Below, piece after piece: positions 1 to 6,586 of a stretch of 8,213 nucleotides of DNA (positions within the stretch are counted from its first letter, which is position 1; every line of letters begins with the position of its first letter). The position numbers were made by a program, and so were the translations under genes. This DNA is from JAAETI01 sp965368515. GTDB lineage: Bacteria; Actinomycetota; Acidimicrobiia; Spongiisociales; UBA5794. The notes beneath the pieces are model-generated. The model ran no database searches. It had not been told where the DNA came from and saw only the letters and a list, made by a program, of their open reading frames with translations. Location of the stretch: positions 1-8,213 of the forward strand of contig CBDUNF010000162.1 of the NCBI GenBank assembly GCA_965368515.1, in the 5' to 3' direction.

Positions 1-1286
1 TCAAGCACGAGGTCCTCAACGCCAAGCAACACACCCGTGAGGCGCAGATCATCGCCCAGGCCGGTCAGCCCGGGGCAGTCACGGTGGCCACGAACATGGC
101 CGGCCGTGGTGTCGACATCGCTCTCGGCGGCAATCCCGAGGAACTGGCACGATCCGAGTTGCGCAAGCGGGGTGTCGATCGGGACGAAGAAGGCTACGAG
201 GATGAGCTCAAGAAGCTGACCGAGGAACTCGCCCTGGAGACTGCCCCGGCTCGGGAGCAGGTCCTGGCTGCGGGCGGTCTATACGTGCTCGGTACCGAGC
301 GGCATGAGTCCCGTCGTATCGACAACCAGTTGCGCGGTCGCTCCGGTCGGCAGGGAGACCCCGGCGAGTCCCGGTTCTACCTGTCCCTCGAGGACGACCT
401 CATGCGACGGTTCGCCAACGACCGGGTTGCTTCGATCATGAGCCGTCTCAAGATCCCGCGCGAAGTGCCCATTGAGCACAAGATGGTGAGTAAGGCCATC
501 GAGCGTGCCCAGAACCAAGTCGAATCGCAGAACTTCGAGATTCGTAAGAATGTCTTGAAGTACGACGAGGTGATGAACACCCAGCGCAAGATCATCTACG
601 AATGGCGCAACCAGATTCTCGTAGGCGAAGCGACTCAGGAACTGATCGCCGATTGGCGCTCCGAAGTCATCGAAGCCCACGTGCGCAGCATGACCGACGG
701 ACTCGACCCGGACGAATGGGATTGGGATTCCTTTACCGAGAGGATCACCGCGGTCTACCCGACGACTCTTGGCAAACACAGCTTCCCGCATCCCGAGGAC
801 CTGGACGCTGAGGAAGCGGTCGAGGCCTACCTACGTGACGCCACGGAGGTCTACGCCAGCCGCGAGGATGAGCTCACTGCCGAGGTGCTGCGCCGCCTCG
901 AGCGCACCGTTACGTTGTCGATTATCGACAACAAGTGGCGCGAGCATCTGGCCGAGATGGACTACTTGCGGTCCGGGATCGGGTTACGGGCGATGGCGCA
1001 GAAGGATCCTCTTGTCGAGTACCAGCGTGAAGGTTTCGACATGTTCTCGCTCCTTGTCGATGCGGTCAAAGAGGACACACTCCGCTACATGTATCACGTC
1101 AAGGTGGAGCGACAGCAGGCCCCACAGCGTCCCACTGCGATCCAGACGTCTGGGCCGGCAACGGCCAAGCGCCGTACCGTCCGGGTCAAGGACAAGATCG
1201 GTCGCAACGATCCTTGCCCGTGCAACTCCGGCAAGAAGTACAAGATATGTCACGGGAGACCCGGCGCCGAGCCGATGGCCGGATGA
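1..1286 (+). CDS. secA: Preprotein translocase ATPase SecA, C-terminal part (5' end outside the window)
   Basis: SecA is the cytoplasmic ATPase that pushes unfolded preproteins through SecYEG. The reading frame is open from base 3, giving 427 residues that start inside nucleotide-binding domain 2 at the family segment KHEVLNAKQH. Helicase-type motif V (VATNMAGRGVDI, near base 87) and motif VI (QLRGRSGRQGDPG, from base 327) are intact. They are followed by the helical scaffold and wing region (KNVLKYDEVMNTQR, then NKWREHLAEMDYLR with the GIGLRAMAQKDPL stretch). After a polar linker comes the C-terminal zinc motif C-x-C-x8-C-H (cysteines encoded at 1215, 1221 and 1248, histidine at 1251), which binds SecB or ribosomes in other bacteria. 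Having the full zinc tail fits a canonical SecA1 rather than the accessory SecA2. The stop TGA (1284-1286) overlaps the next gene's ATG. Only the N-terminal half (NBD1 and the preprotein cross-linking domain) is missing, because of the window edge. Confidence 0.98.
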   Translation, partial: KHEVLNAKQHTREAQIIAQAGQPGAVTVATNMAGRGVDIALGGNPEELARSELRKRGVDRDEEGYEDELKKLTEELALETAPAREQVLAAGGLYVLGTERHESRRIDNQLRGRSGRQGDPGESRFYLSLEDDLMRRFANDRVASIMSRLKIPREVPIEHKMVSKAIERAQNQVESQNFEIRKNVLKYDEVMNTQRKIIYEWRNQILVGEATQELIADWRSEVIEAHVRSMTDGLDPDEWDWDSFTERITAVYPTTLGKHSFPHPEDLDAEEAVEAYLRDATEVYASREDELTAEVLRRLERTVTLSIIDNKWREHLAEMDYLRSGIGLRAMAQKDPLVEYQREGFDMFSLLVDAVKEDTLRYMYHVKVERQQAPQRPTAIQTSGPATAKRRTVRVKDKIGRNDPCPCNSGKKYKICHGRPGAEPMAG

Positions 1287-1693
1287 CGTTGTACTCGATC
1301 GAGACCTCGATGGTGCGGATGACACTGGACGAAACCGGCGTCGTTGTTGTGGTGGAGACCAATCCTGACGAACGTCACACGGCCGAATCCATGGAAGCCG
1401 ATGTGGATGCGTACCGGACGATTACCGACGGGCAGGTTCTGCCCGTGATCTGGGATGTTCGGCAAATGGGAAGACCGACGCCACAGGGCTGGCGGGCACT
1501 CATAGAGCAGTTACCAGGGGTGCTGGCTTCCCTAGCCTGGCTTGTGGATGCCGAATCGCTGGCGATCACTGGTGCCTTTCCGGAGGTGATTGGCTCTTTC
1601 CTGTTCCCGACACGTGTCTTTGAGGACGTCGAGAGCGCCCGGGAATGGTCGGAACAGTTCGTGCCAGAGGACTTGTCGCTCAGCCACCTATGA
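1283..1693 (+). CDS. Small STAS/SpoIIAA-like protein of unknown function
   Basis: This is a 136-residue soluble protein with no signal peptide or membrane segment. I chose the ATG at 1283 because it overlaps the secA stop as ATGA, a usual coupling arrangement; ATGs at residues 10 and 13 are possible alternatives, and there is no clear Shine-Dalgarno sequence. The pattern is a beta-strand pair (VRMTLDETGVVVVVE, 11-25), a helix (ESMEADVDAYRTI), then a strand with a conserved-looking aspartate (VLPVIWDVRQM, 52-62). A helix and a hydrophobic strand (SLAITG, 92-97) follow, ending in a helical FEDVESAREWSEQF tail. This order resembles the STAS/SEC14 (SpoIIAA-like) fold of small actinobacterial proteins of unknown role. 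The assignment is by pattern only. Serine or threonine at an anti-sigma-antagonist phosphosite is not evident, so a partner-switching role is not supported. Co-translation with secA is inferred; a functional link is unknown. Confidence 0.75.
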   Translation: MTLYSIETSMVRMTLDETGVVVVVETNPDERHTAESMEADVDAYRTITDGQVLPVIWDVRQMGRPTPQGWRALIEQLPGVLASLAWLVDAESLAITGAFPEVIGSFLFPTRVFEDVESAREWSEQFVPEDLSLSHL

Positions 1694-1804
1694 GACGGTG
1701 GTATCAATCGCTCGGCACCGACCTGAGCGCGGGGAGAGCCGAGACCCAAACGAACTACTCCGGTTGGTCGCATCCGGTATGAGCCTGGCCAAGCCAGACT
1801 GCAA

Positions 1805-1825
1805 CGAACTCGCTCGGCGAGTTCG
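1805..1825 (+). repeat. Perfect 8-bp inverted repeat (hairpin) upstream of prfB
   Basis: CGAACTCG (1805-1812) is followed by a 5-base loop and its exact reverse complement CGAGTTCG (1818-1825), 19 bases before the prfB ATG. No T-tract follows, so it is not a standard intrinsic terminator. It could be an operator dyad or a leader hairpin occluding prfB initiation, where no Shine-Dalgarno is visible. The rest of 1694-1844 holds no gene I can support. Confidence 0.5.
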
Positions 1826-1844
1826 CAGCTACCATCTCACCGCT

Positions 1845-2954
1845 ATGAATGACGCTGACCCCCGAGCACTTCTGCAAGAACTCCGTTCCCGTCTCGATGA
1901 TGCACGGAGGTTCCTTTGACGTCGCTGGCAAGGAAACCGACCTCATAGAGCTGCGTGAGCTTGCCTCCGCTCCGGATCTCTGGAATGACCAGGACCGGGC
2001 CAAGGAAGTTACCCAGAAGCTCGCCCGGTTCGAGGGAATCATCGCCAAAGTGGAAACGCTCGAGAGCCGTATCGATGACGCCGAGGTGTTGTTCGAGATG
2101 GCCGCAGAAGAGAGCGATGCGGAGACGGCTGCGGAAGCTTCCGCAGAACTGGTGTCACTCGACGGTGAACTCACGCTGCTGGAGCGGGAGAGCCTGTTCT
2201 TCGGCGAGTACGACGATCGCCCTGCCATCCTCAGCGTGCATGCCGGGGCGGGGGGAGTCGATGCCCAGGACTGGGCCGAGATCCTGTTTCGGATGTACGT
2301 GCGCTACTTGGAACGCACTCCATTCAAAGTCGAAATTGATGAGATCCAGCCCGGTGACGAGGCTGGGATCAAGTCGGCAACGCTGACTATCAAGGGAGAC
2401 CATGCCTACGGATCGTTTGAGGGCGAGCGAGGAGTGCATCGATTGGTGCGGATAAGCCCATTCGACTCGGCCGCCCGCCGCCATACTTCGTTCGCCGGCG
2501 TTGACGTGATCCCTGAGGTTGACGTCAACGAGGTCGAGATCAACCCGGAAGATCTTCGTATCGACACGTACAGATCGCAGGGGGCGGGCGGCCAGCACGT
2601 CAACACATCCGACTCAGCGGTACGGATAACCCATTTGCCGACGGGTGCTGTGGTGGCGTGTCAGAACGAGCGGTCGCAGTTGCAGAACAAGAATCGTGCG
2701 ATGCAGTTGCTGGCTGCCCGGCTCGCCGAGTTGGCCCGCCAGGACCAGTTGAATGAGATTGATTCGATTCGGGGCGAGCAGACGGAAGCCGGCTGGGGCC
2801 GGCAGATCCGTTCCTATGTGATGCAGCCGTACCAAATGGTAAGGATCTCCGGTCCGATCTCGAGGTCGGCAACATCACCGGTGTGCTTGATGGCGATATC
2901 GATGCGTTCATCGACTCCTATCTTCATTGGCGCAGATCTCAGCAGGAGGACTAG
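1845..2954 (+). CDS. prfB: Peptide chain release factor 2, with programmed +1 frameshift and an apparent 3' single-base deletion
   Basis: RF2 recognises UGA and UAA in the ribosomal A site and triggers hydrolysis of peptidyl-tRNA. The zero frame runs 1845-1916 (24 residues, MNDADPRALL... to ARRFL) and ends at TGA 1917-1919. A +1 shift skips T1917 and continues at GAC 1918 in the frame encoding DVAGKETDLIELREL. In the joined protein the anticodon-like SPF tripeptide is at residues 204-206 and the catalytic GGQ at 248-250, close to the E. coli positions (205-207 and 250-252). The body has the family marks AGAGGVDAQDWAE and GVHRLVRISPFD. After YQMV (Val at 2839) the sequence stops resembling RF2. 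Re-reading from A2841 restores KDLRSDLEVGNITGVLDG and ends at TAG 2952-2954, giving 369 residues against 365 in E. coli. One base therefore seems to be missing near 2839-2843. Uncorrected, the frame runs on to TAA at 3103-3105 with an unrelated 87-residue tail. The start at 1845 is chosen by RF2 length; an in-frame ATG at 1779 is less likely. Confidence 0.93.
1905..1920 (+). promoter_or_regulatory. RF2 programmed +1 ribosomal frameshift site
   Basis: The codons CGG AGG TTC CTT TGA C reproduce the autoregulatory element of prfB. An internal Shine-Dalgarno-like GGAGG (1906-1910) lies three bases before the slippery CTT (1914-1916), followed by the poorly terminating in-frame TGA and C. This is the same spacing as the E. 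coli AGG GGG TAT CTT TGA C site. When RF2 is scarce, the pause at UGA lets peptidyl-tRNA-Leu slip from CUU to UUU and RF2 is made; when RF2 is plentiful, the 24-residue peptide is released. The function is established for the family. The element is seen directly here, and both flanking frames encode RF2 sequence. Confidence 0.95.
2836..2846 (+). other. Apparent one-base deletion in prfB
   Basis: The DNA reads ATG GTA AGG ATC, where RF2 requires Met-Val-Lys-Asp (ATG GTN AAG GAT). A single base is missing between GT and AAGG, which shifts the last 37 codons by -1. The downstream frame is fully open and family-like to TAG 2952. No X-XXY-YYZ slippery heptamer is present, so recoding is not an obvious explanation. 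An assembly or sequencing indel is the simplest reading; a real mutation cannot be excluded. Confidence 0.85.
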
Positions 2955-2984
2955 GCGAGCACGCCATACGACGTGCGTAGCTTC

Positions 2985-3001
2985 GGTTTCCCCAGGAAAC
3001 C
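2985..3001 (+). terminator. Hairpin after prfB, possible weak terminator
   Basis: GGTTTCC (2985-2991), loop CCA, GGAAACC (2995-3001) form a perfect 7-bp stem 30 bases after the repaired prfB stop. A shorter 5-bp hairpin (GCACG 2959-2963 with CGTGC 2972-2976) precedes it. No T-run follows directly (the next is a TTTT at 3014-3017), so termination is uncertain; the stem could equally be an mRNA-stabilising structure. Confidence 0.35.
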
Positions 3002-3044
3002 CCGATGCTCCGCTTTTGGCGGCACACGCCGTCACACTTTGTCC

Positions 3045-3073
3045 TTGGTGTATCTCCCCGCTGCATGTAGCAT
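3045..3073 (+). promoter_or_regulatory. Candidate sigma-70-type promoter for the ftsEX cluster
   Basis: TTGGTG (3045-3050) and TAGCAT (3068-3073) are separated by 17 bases and lie about 80 bases before ftsE, in the only sizeable gap of the + strand series. The -35 matches TTGACA at four of six positions and the -10 keeps the TANNNT core. This is a pattern match by eye in GC-rich DNA, so the support is weak. Confidence 0.27.
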
Positions 3074-3113
3074 TCGCCGTCGGCGGCGGAGAAGGGGAGA
3101 AGTAAACAGACTC

Positions 3114-3146
3114 TTGCGGTCGGTGCGCTCCGGTCCGCAAAGGGAG
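3114..3146 (+). promoter_or_regulatory. ftsE leader hairpin abutting the ribosome binding site
   Basis: TTGCGG (3114-3119) pairs with CCGCAA (3135-3140), and an inner CGG/CCG pairing leaves a small loop. The Shine-Dalgarno AGGGAG (3141-3146) starts at the base of the stem, four bases from the ftsE ATG at 3151. The ribosome binding site itself looks sound and fixes the start. A role for the hairpin in controlling translation is conjecture. Confidence 0.45.
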
Positions 3147-3150
3147 TTTC

Positions 3151-4056
3151 ATGATCCGTCTCCATAATGTTACGAAGGTCTACGACAACAGCGTCGTAGC
3201 CCTTAGAGAAGTTGGCCTAGAAGTCGCCAAGGGCGAGTTCGTATTCCTTGTCGGACCCTCCGGTTCCGGCAAGTCAACCCTGCTGCGGTTGATGATGCGC
3301 GAGGACAAGCCGGACAGCGGTGAAGTGTGGGTCGCCGGCAAGCATGCCTCGGCGCTGCCTTCATGGAAGGTCCCCCACTTGCGTCGCTCCATCGGCACGG
3401 TGTTCCAGGACTTCAAGCTCTTGCCAAACAAGAGCGTCTACGAGAACGTTTCTTTCGCCCTCGAGGTGACGGGTCGCTCGCGCCATGTGGTCCGCAACCA
3501 GGTGCCCCAGGTTCTCAAACTCGTCGGTCTATCCAACAAGGCCGACCGGCAACCCCGTCAGCTCTCCGGCGGCGAGCAACAGCGGGTTTCCATAGCGCGC
3601 GCCTTCGTGAATCGACCTCTGATCCTTCTCGCCGATGAGCCAACTGGAAACCTGGACCCGGCCACATCCGTCGGCATCATGAGAATCCTCGATCGCATCA
3701 ACCGGACCGGGACCACTGTGGTTATGGCGACCCACGACCACGCCATTGTCGATGCAATGCGGCGTCGTGTCGTCCAGCTTGAAGCAGGAAGAGTTATTCG
3801 CGATCAGCGCAGTGGCGCCTATGAGATCCGCGTCCAGTCCAACGCTATGCCCGCGGAACCGACTGAGGTTGAGCCGATTGTCACTCAAGAATCCCTAGCG
3901 GTTGAACCACCGGCCACTGTGGCAGCCGTGGTGGAGCCGACCACAGACGACGAAACGGTTGAGAAGGCCGTCGTGCTGGAAGCCGAGACACCTGAACCTG
4001 CCGCCGCGGTGGCCGAAACGGCGTCCGCCGAAGAAGATGCGGAGGGCGAGGTCTGA
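3151..4056 (+). CDS. ftsE: Cell division ABC-type ATPase FtsE, with acidic C-terminal extension
   Basis: FtsE is the cytoplasmic ATPase of FtsEX, which couples ATP turnover and the divisome to activation of peptidoglycan hydrolases outside the membrane. All ABC motifs are present in this 301-residue protein: Walker A GPSGSGKST (35-43), Q-loop Q86 (VFQDF), signature LSGGEQ (138-143), Walker B LILLADEP with D162 and E163, D-loop NLD (167-169) and H-loop H195 (ATHDH). The F-x-L-L-P stretch after the Q-loop (FKLLPNKSVYENV) is typical of FtsE rather than LolD or MacB. The conserved domain ends near residue 225. About 75 further residues, rich in Ala, Pro, Glu, Val and Thr and strongly acidic, look disordered; typical FtsE has about 220-230 residues. 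Its TGA shares one base with the ftsX ATG (TGATG), so the two are likely coupled. Confidence 0.96.
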   Translation: MIRLHNVTKVYDNSVVALREVGLEVAKGEFVFLVGPSGSGKSTLLRLMMREDKPDSGEVWVAGKHASALPSWKVPHLRRSIGTVFQDFKLLPNKSVYENVSFALEVTGRSRHVVRNQVPQVLKLVGLSNKADRQPRQLSGGEQQRVSIARAFVNRPLILLADEPTGNLDPATSVGIMRILDRINRTGTTVVMATHDHAIVDAMRRRVVQLEAGRVIRDQRSGAYEIRVQSNAMPAEPTEVEPIVTQESLAVEPPATVAAVVEPTTDDETVEKAVVLEAETPEPAAAVAETASAEEDAEGEV

Positions 4057-4937
4057 TGCGAATCGCCTACGTACTCAACGAAGCCTTCAACAACATTCGC
4101 CGCAACGGCCTGGTCGTTCTGGGTGCGGTGCTAGCGGTGTTCGTCTCGCTGTTCCTAACCTTTGGCACTCTGATCTTTGGCGAGATTGCTCGAGTCAACA
4201 CGGAGCAATGGCAGGAAGATGTCCGTGTCATCGGATTCCTCAGCAACGATTTCCGCGATGTCGAAGGGCTGCAGACCGAGATTCGCGGTTGGGATGAAGT
4301 GGACGAAGTCATCTACTTCAGTCCCAACGAGGCTGTCGAGGAAGCCAAGCGGATGTTCTCCGATGATCCCCGCATGCTTGGCGTCATCGAAGACAGCCCG
4401 GGGATTATCCCGGCTTCGCTTCGCGTCCGACCTGTCGACCTCAATGATTACGACACGATTACTCAGCGGCTGACCAACTCGCCCGGAATCTCGGATGTGA
4501 TATCGGCCGACGAAGCGGTACAGCAGATTGCTGCGATTCGGGACGGTCTTCGCGTGTTCTTCTGGGTGCTGGCTATTGCTCTTGGCGTGGCCGCGATCGC
4601 ACTCATTGCCAACACCATCCATATGGCCATATATGCGCGCCGTGAGGAGTTGGAGATCATGCATCTTGTGGGGGCCAGTAACTGGTTTATCCGGACCCCA
4701 TTTCTCATTGAAGGGATAGTAGAGGGTGTGCTGGGGTCAGCGCTTGCCGTCGCATTGGGCGTCGGTCTGTACAACCTTGCTGAGGATCGTCTGTCTGATC
4801 TTCCCGAGTTCATCAGTCTCACGGTTCCGAATTCATTCCTGGTCTATTGGGGTCTGCTTATCGTGGCCTTCGGGGCTGTCGTCGGCATCATCGGTAGTGG
4901 GATCTCCCTAACCGTTCACAAATACGTGCGCTCATGA
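4056..4937 (+). CDS. ftsX: Cell division membrane protein FtsX
   Basis: FtsX is the membrane half of FtsEX and transmits FtsE's ATPase cycle to an extracellular hydrolase. The protein has 293 residues and four predicted membrane segments at about 18-42, 166-190, 215-238 and 262-285. A large extracytoplasmic loop (about 43-160) lies between the first two; this is where FtsX binds hydrolases or their adaptors in other bacteria. The cytoplasmic stretch ARREELEIMHLVGAS (194-208) is the family hallmark in the loop before the third segment. The start is supported by overlap with ftsE and by GGAGGG (4041-4046) upstream. Its TGA overlaps the next gene's ATG (ATGA, 4934-4937), placing the M23 peptidase in the same translation unit. 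Confidence 0.96.
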   Translation: MRIAYVLNEAFNNIRRNGLVVLGAVLAVFVSLFLTFGTLIFGEIARVNTEQWQEDVRVIGFLSNDFRDVEGLQTEIRGWDEVDEVIYFSPNEAVEEAKRMFSDDPRMLGVIEDSPGIIPASLRVRPVDLNDYDTITQRLTNSPGISDVISADEAVQQIAAIRDGLRVFFWVLAIALGVAAIALIANTIHMAIYARREELEIMHLVGASNWFIRTPFLIEGIVEGVLGSALAVALGVGLYNLAEDRLSDLPEFISLTVPNSFLVYWGLLIVAFGAVVGIIGSGISLTVHKYVRS

Positions 4938-6118
4938 GGCGGACGCTCCTTTTCGCTCTGGCAGCCGCTCTCCTCGTCCCGGGGGGTGTTGCCGGCGCCT
5001 ACGACCTCAACGATGAACTCGCGGATGTGAACACGCGGATCGACAATCTGAATGCGCAGATTGCCGCCGCCAATTCTTCGCGAGGCAGCGTCGTGACAGA
5101 CATAGTCCAAACGCGCGATGCGCTCGAGCTTCGCCAGGCCGAGCTTTCAGTCACCCAGGGCGCCATCAAGGACACCGAGGACGACATCGCAGAGCAACAG
5201 CGCGGGCTGGAGTTGTTGCGTATTCAACTGCAGACTTCCTATCAGGATCTAGCCGAGACCCGCATTGAGCTCGATGGTTCCAGACAGGACGCTCGGGATT
5301 GGGTACGGGCGACCTACGTCGGGTCGAACAGCGGAACCGAGTCAGTAGCTCTTTCGGCCGACTCGGTGACGTCGGTCTATGTGGGGTTGAAATACCTCGA
5401 CTACCTGGCCGCCGACACCGATCGAGCAATTCTCCTCTACGAGTCGCTGCAGACTCAGGAGGAGCGGCAGCAAGATCTGATTCGTGAGGACGAGGTCGAG
5501 GTCAACGAGAGGATCGCCGACCTCGACGCCGTGAAGGCGAATCTCGATGCGCTTGCAGCTACCCAGGTCGAACTTGCAGAGGAAGTGGCTGCGCAGCTCG
5601 CCGATCTTGCGTCCAAGCTCGATGCCGTCGACGAAGCGATCGCCGAGTTCAGCGACGAATTGGATGGACTCGAGGCGGAGCAGGCCCGGGTAGAGCAGTT
5701 GATCGAGGAAGAAGCCTCTCAAGAGGGAACCGCACCGGGAATCCTGGTGAGGCCGGTGCCGGGTGCGATTACGTCGTCGTTCGGCCTGCGAATGCATCCC
5801 ATCCTCGGCTACTCCCGGATGCACTCGGGCGTTGACATGTCTGCCGGGCACGGACAGGCGATCAAAGCCGGGGCGTCGGGCCGCGTAATACTCGCCTCGG
5901 TTTACGGCGGCTACGGAAACACGATCATCATTGATCATGGTGGCGGCATGACGACTCTGTACGCCCACCAGTCGAGCTTCAACGTCTCGTACGGAGACCA
6001 GGTTGGCGCCGGGGACATCATCGGCTACGTCGGGTCAACCGGGTTGTCGACAGGGCCACATTTGCATTTCGAGGTTCGTATCTGGGGCTCGCCGGTAAAC
6101 CCGGCGGACTACCTGTAG
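4934..6118 (+). CDS. Secreted coiled-coil M23 (LytM-type) peptidoglycan endopeptidase, EnvC-like
   Basis: This is the likely extracellular effector of the adjacent FtsEX. The 394-residue protein starts with a Sec signal peptide (MRRT, hydrophobic core, AGA before YDL; cleavage near residue 22). Two long charged heptad-like helices follow, about 24-120 and 165-265, separated by an ATYVGSNSGTESVALSADS segment, as in EnvC- and PcsB-type proteins. A short linker leads to the M23 domain (about 272-394). All zinc and catalytic positions are visible: H297 and D301 (HSGVD), H345 (YAH), and H376/H378 (GPHLHFE). It therefore looks enzymatically active, unlike E. coli EnvC, whose LytM domain is degenerate and acts only by activating amidases. 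Mycobacteria use the NlpC/P60 enzyme RipC in this role, and pneumococcus the CHAP enzyme PcsB. Regulation by FtsX through the coiled coil is inferred from context. The start overlaps the ftsX stop; no separate ribosome binding site is seen. Confidence 0.93.
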   Translation: MRRTLLFALAAALLVPGGVAGAYDLNDELADVNTRIDNLNAQIAAANSSRGSVVTDIVQTRDALELRQAELSVTQGAIKDTEDDIAEQQRGLELLRIQLQTSYQDLAETRIELDGSRQDARDWVRATYVGSNSGTESVALSADSVTSVYVGLKYLDYLAADTDRAILLYESLQTQEERQQDLIREDEVEVNERIADLDAVKANLDALAATQVELAEEVAAQLADLASKLDAVDEAIAEFSDELDGLEAEQARVEQLIEEEASQEGTAPGILVRPVPGAITSSFGLRMHPILGYSRMHSGVDMSAGHGQAIKAGASGRVILASVYGGYGNTIIIDHGGGMTTLYAHQSSFNVSYGDQVGAGDIIGYVGSTGLSTGPHLHFEVRIWGSPVNPADYL

Positions 6119-6130
6119 GGCGGGGGCAAG

Positions 6131-6586
6131 ATGGCAGGGGAGAAGGTTGTAGCAAGGAACCGTAAGGCTCGCCACGACTACGAAATCGTTGACACCTTCG
6201 AGTGCGGGATCGTGCTCCGGGGCTCAGAGGTCAAGAGTCTGCGCGATGCCCAGCTCGAGCTCAAGGATGCGTACGGCGATATACGCAACGGCGAGGTCTG
6301 GCTGGAACGAGCGCACATCGCTCCGTACGGATTCTCGGCCGGTGGTGGCCACGACCCGGAACGGCCGCGCAAGCTGCTGCTTCACAAGCGAGAGATCGAC
6401 CGGCTCATCGGCAAAATCAATGAGGTTGGGCTGACCCTCATTCCGCTCCAGGTCTACTTCAAGAACGGCAAGGCCAAAGTCGAGATGGCGCTCGCAAAGG
6501 GCCGGCGCAACTACGACAAGCGGCAGCGGATTCGTGAGCGTATGGAGCAGCGCGAGATGGACCGAGCCCGACGGCACGCCAGGTAG
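6131..6586 (+). CDS. smpB: SsrA-binding protein SmpB
   Basis: SmpB binds tmRNA and brings it to ribosomes stalled on truncated mRNA, its tail occupying the empty mRNA channel. The 151-residue protein has the usual length and all family blocks: NRKARHDYEI (10-19), FECGIVLRGSEVKSLR (23-38), RPRKLLLHKREI (78-89), GLTLIPLQVYFKNGKAKVE (99-117) and ALAKGRRNYDKR (119-130). A basic C-terminal tail (MDRARRHAR) matches the part that enters the decoding channel. It starts 12 bases after the M23 gene behind a G-rich run (6118-6127), so it is probably co-transcribed with the ftsEX cluster. Its partner RNA ssrA begins about 1.6 kb downstream on the same strand. Confidence 0.98.
   Translation: MAGEKVVARNRKARHDYEIVDTFECGIVLRGSEVKSLRDAQLELKDAYGDIRNGEVWLERAHIAPYGFSAGGGHDPERPRKLLLHKREIDRLIGKINEVGLTLIPLQVYFKNGKAKVEMALAKGRRNYDKRQRIRERMEQREMDRARRHAR

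Noticed and set aside
1805..1825. LexA/SOS-type box (CGAAC...GTTCG half-sites)
   Set aside because: The half-sites are separated by 11 bases, not the 4 expected for the actinobacterial SOS box.
1590..1844. Longer N-terminal extension of the prfB zero frame (open upstream to 1590, ATG at 1779)
   Set aside because: It overlaps the STAS-like gene in another frame, and the residues before 1845 have no RF2 character. RF2 length fits the ATG at 1845.
2836..2846. Programmed -1 frameshift in prfB
   Set aside because: No slippery heptamer and no obvious following pseudoknot; a missing base is simpler. Kept only as a low-probability alternative.
2842..3105. Arg/Ser/Pro-rich C-terminal tail of RF2 when read without correction
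   Set aside because: It is the out-of-frame reading of RF2's true C-terminus followed by intergenic DNA; the alternative frame matches the family to its own stop.
2973..3167. Small Arg-rich reading frame between prfB and ftsE, preceded by an AGGAGG
   Set aside because: It begins at GTG about 25 bases after that AGGAGG, which lies inside prfB; its low-complexity arginine run reflects GC-rich DNA, and it overlaps the well-supported ftsE start.
5342..5968. Long antisense reading frame across the M23 gene (and a similar one antisense to secA at 279-791)
   Set aside because: These are shadows of strongly family-matched genes in GC-rich DNA, with no recognisable domain.
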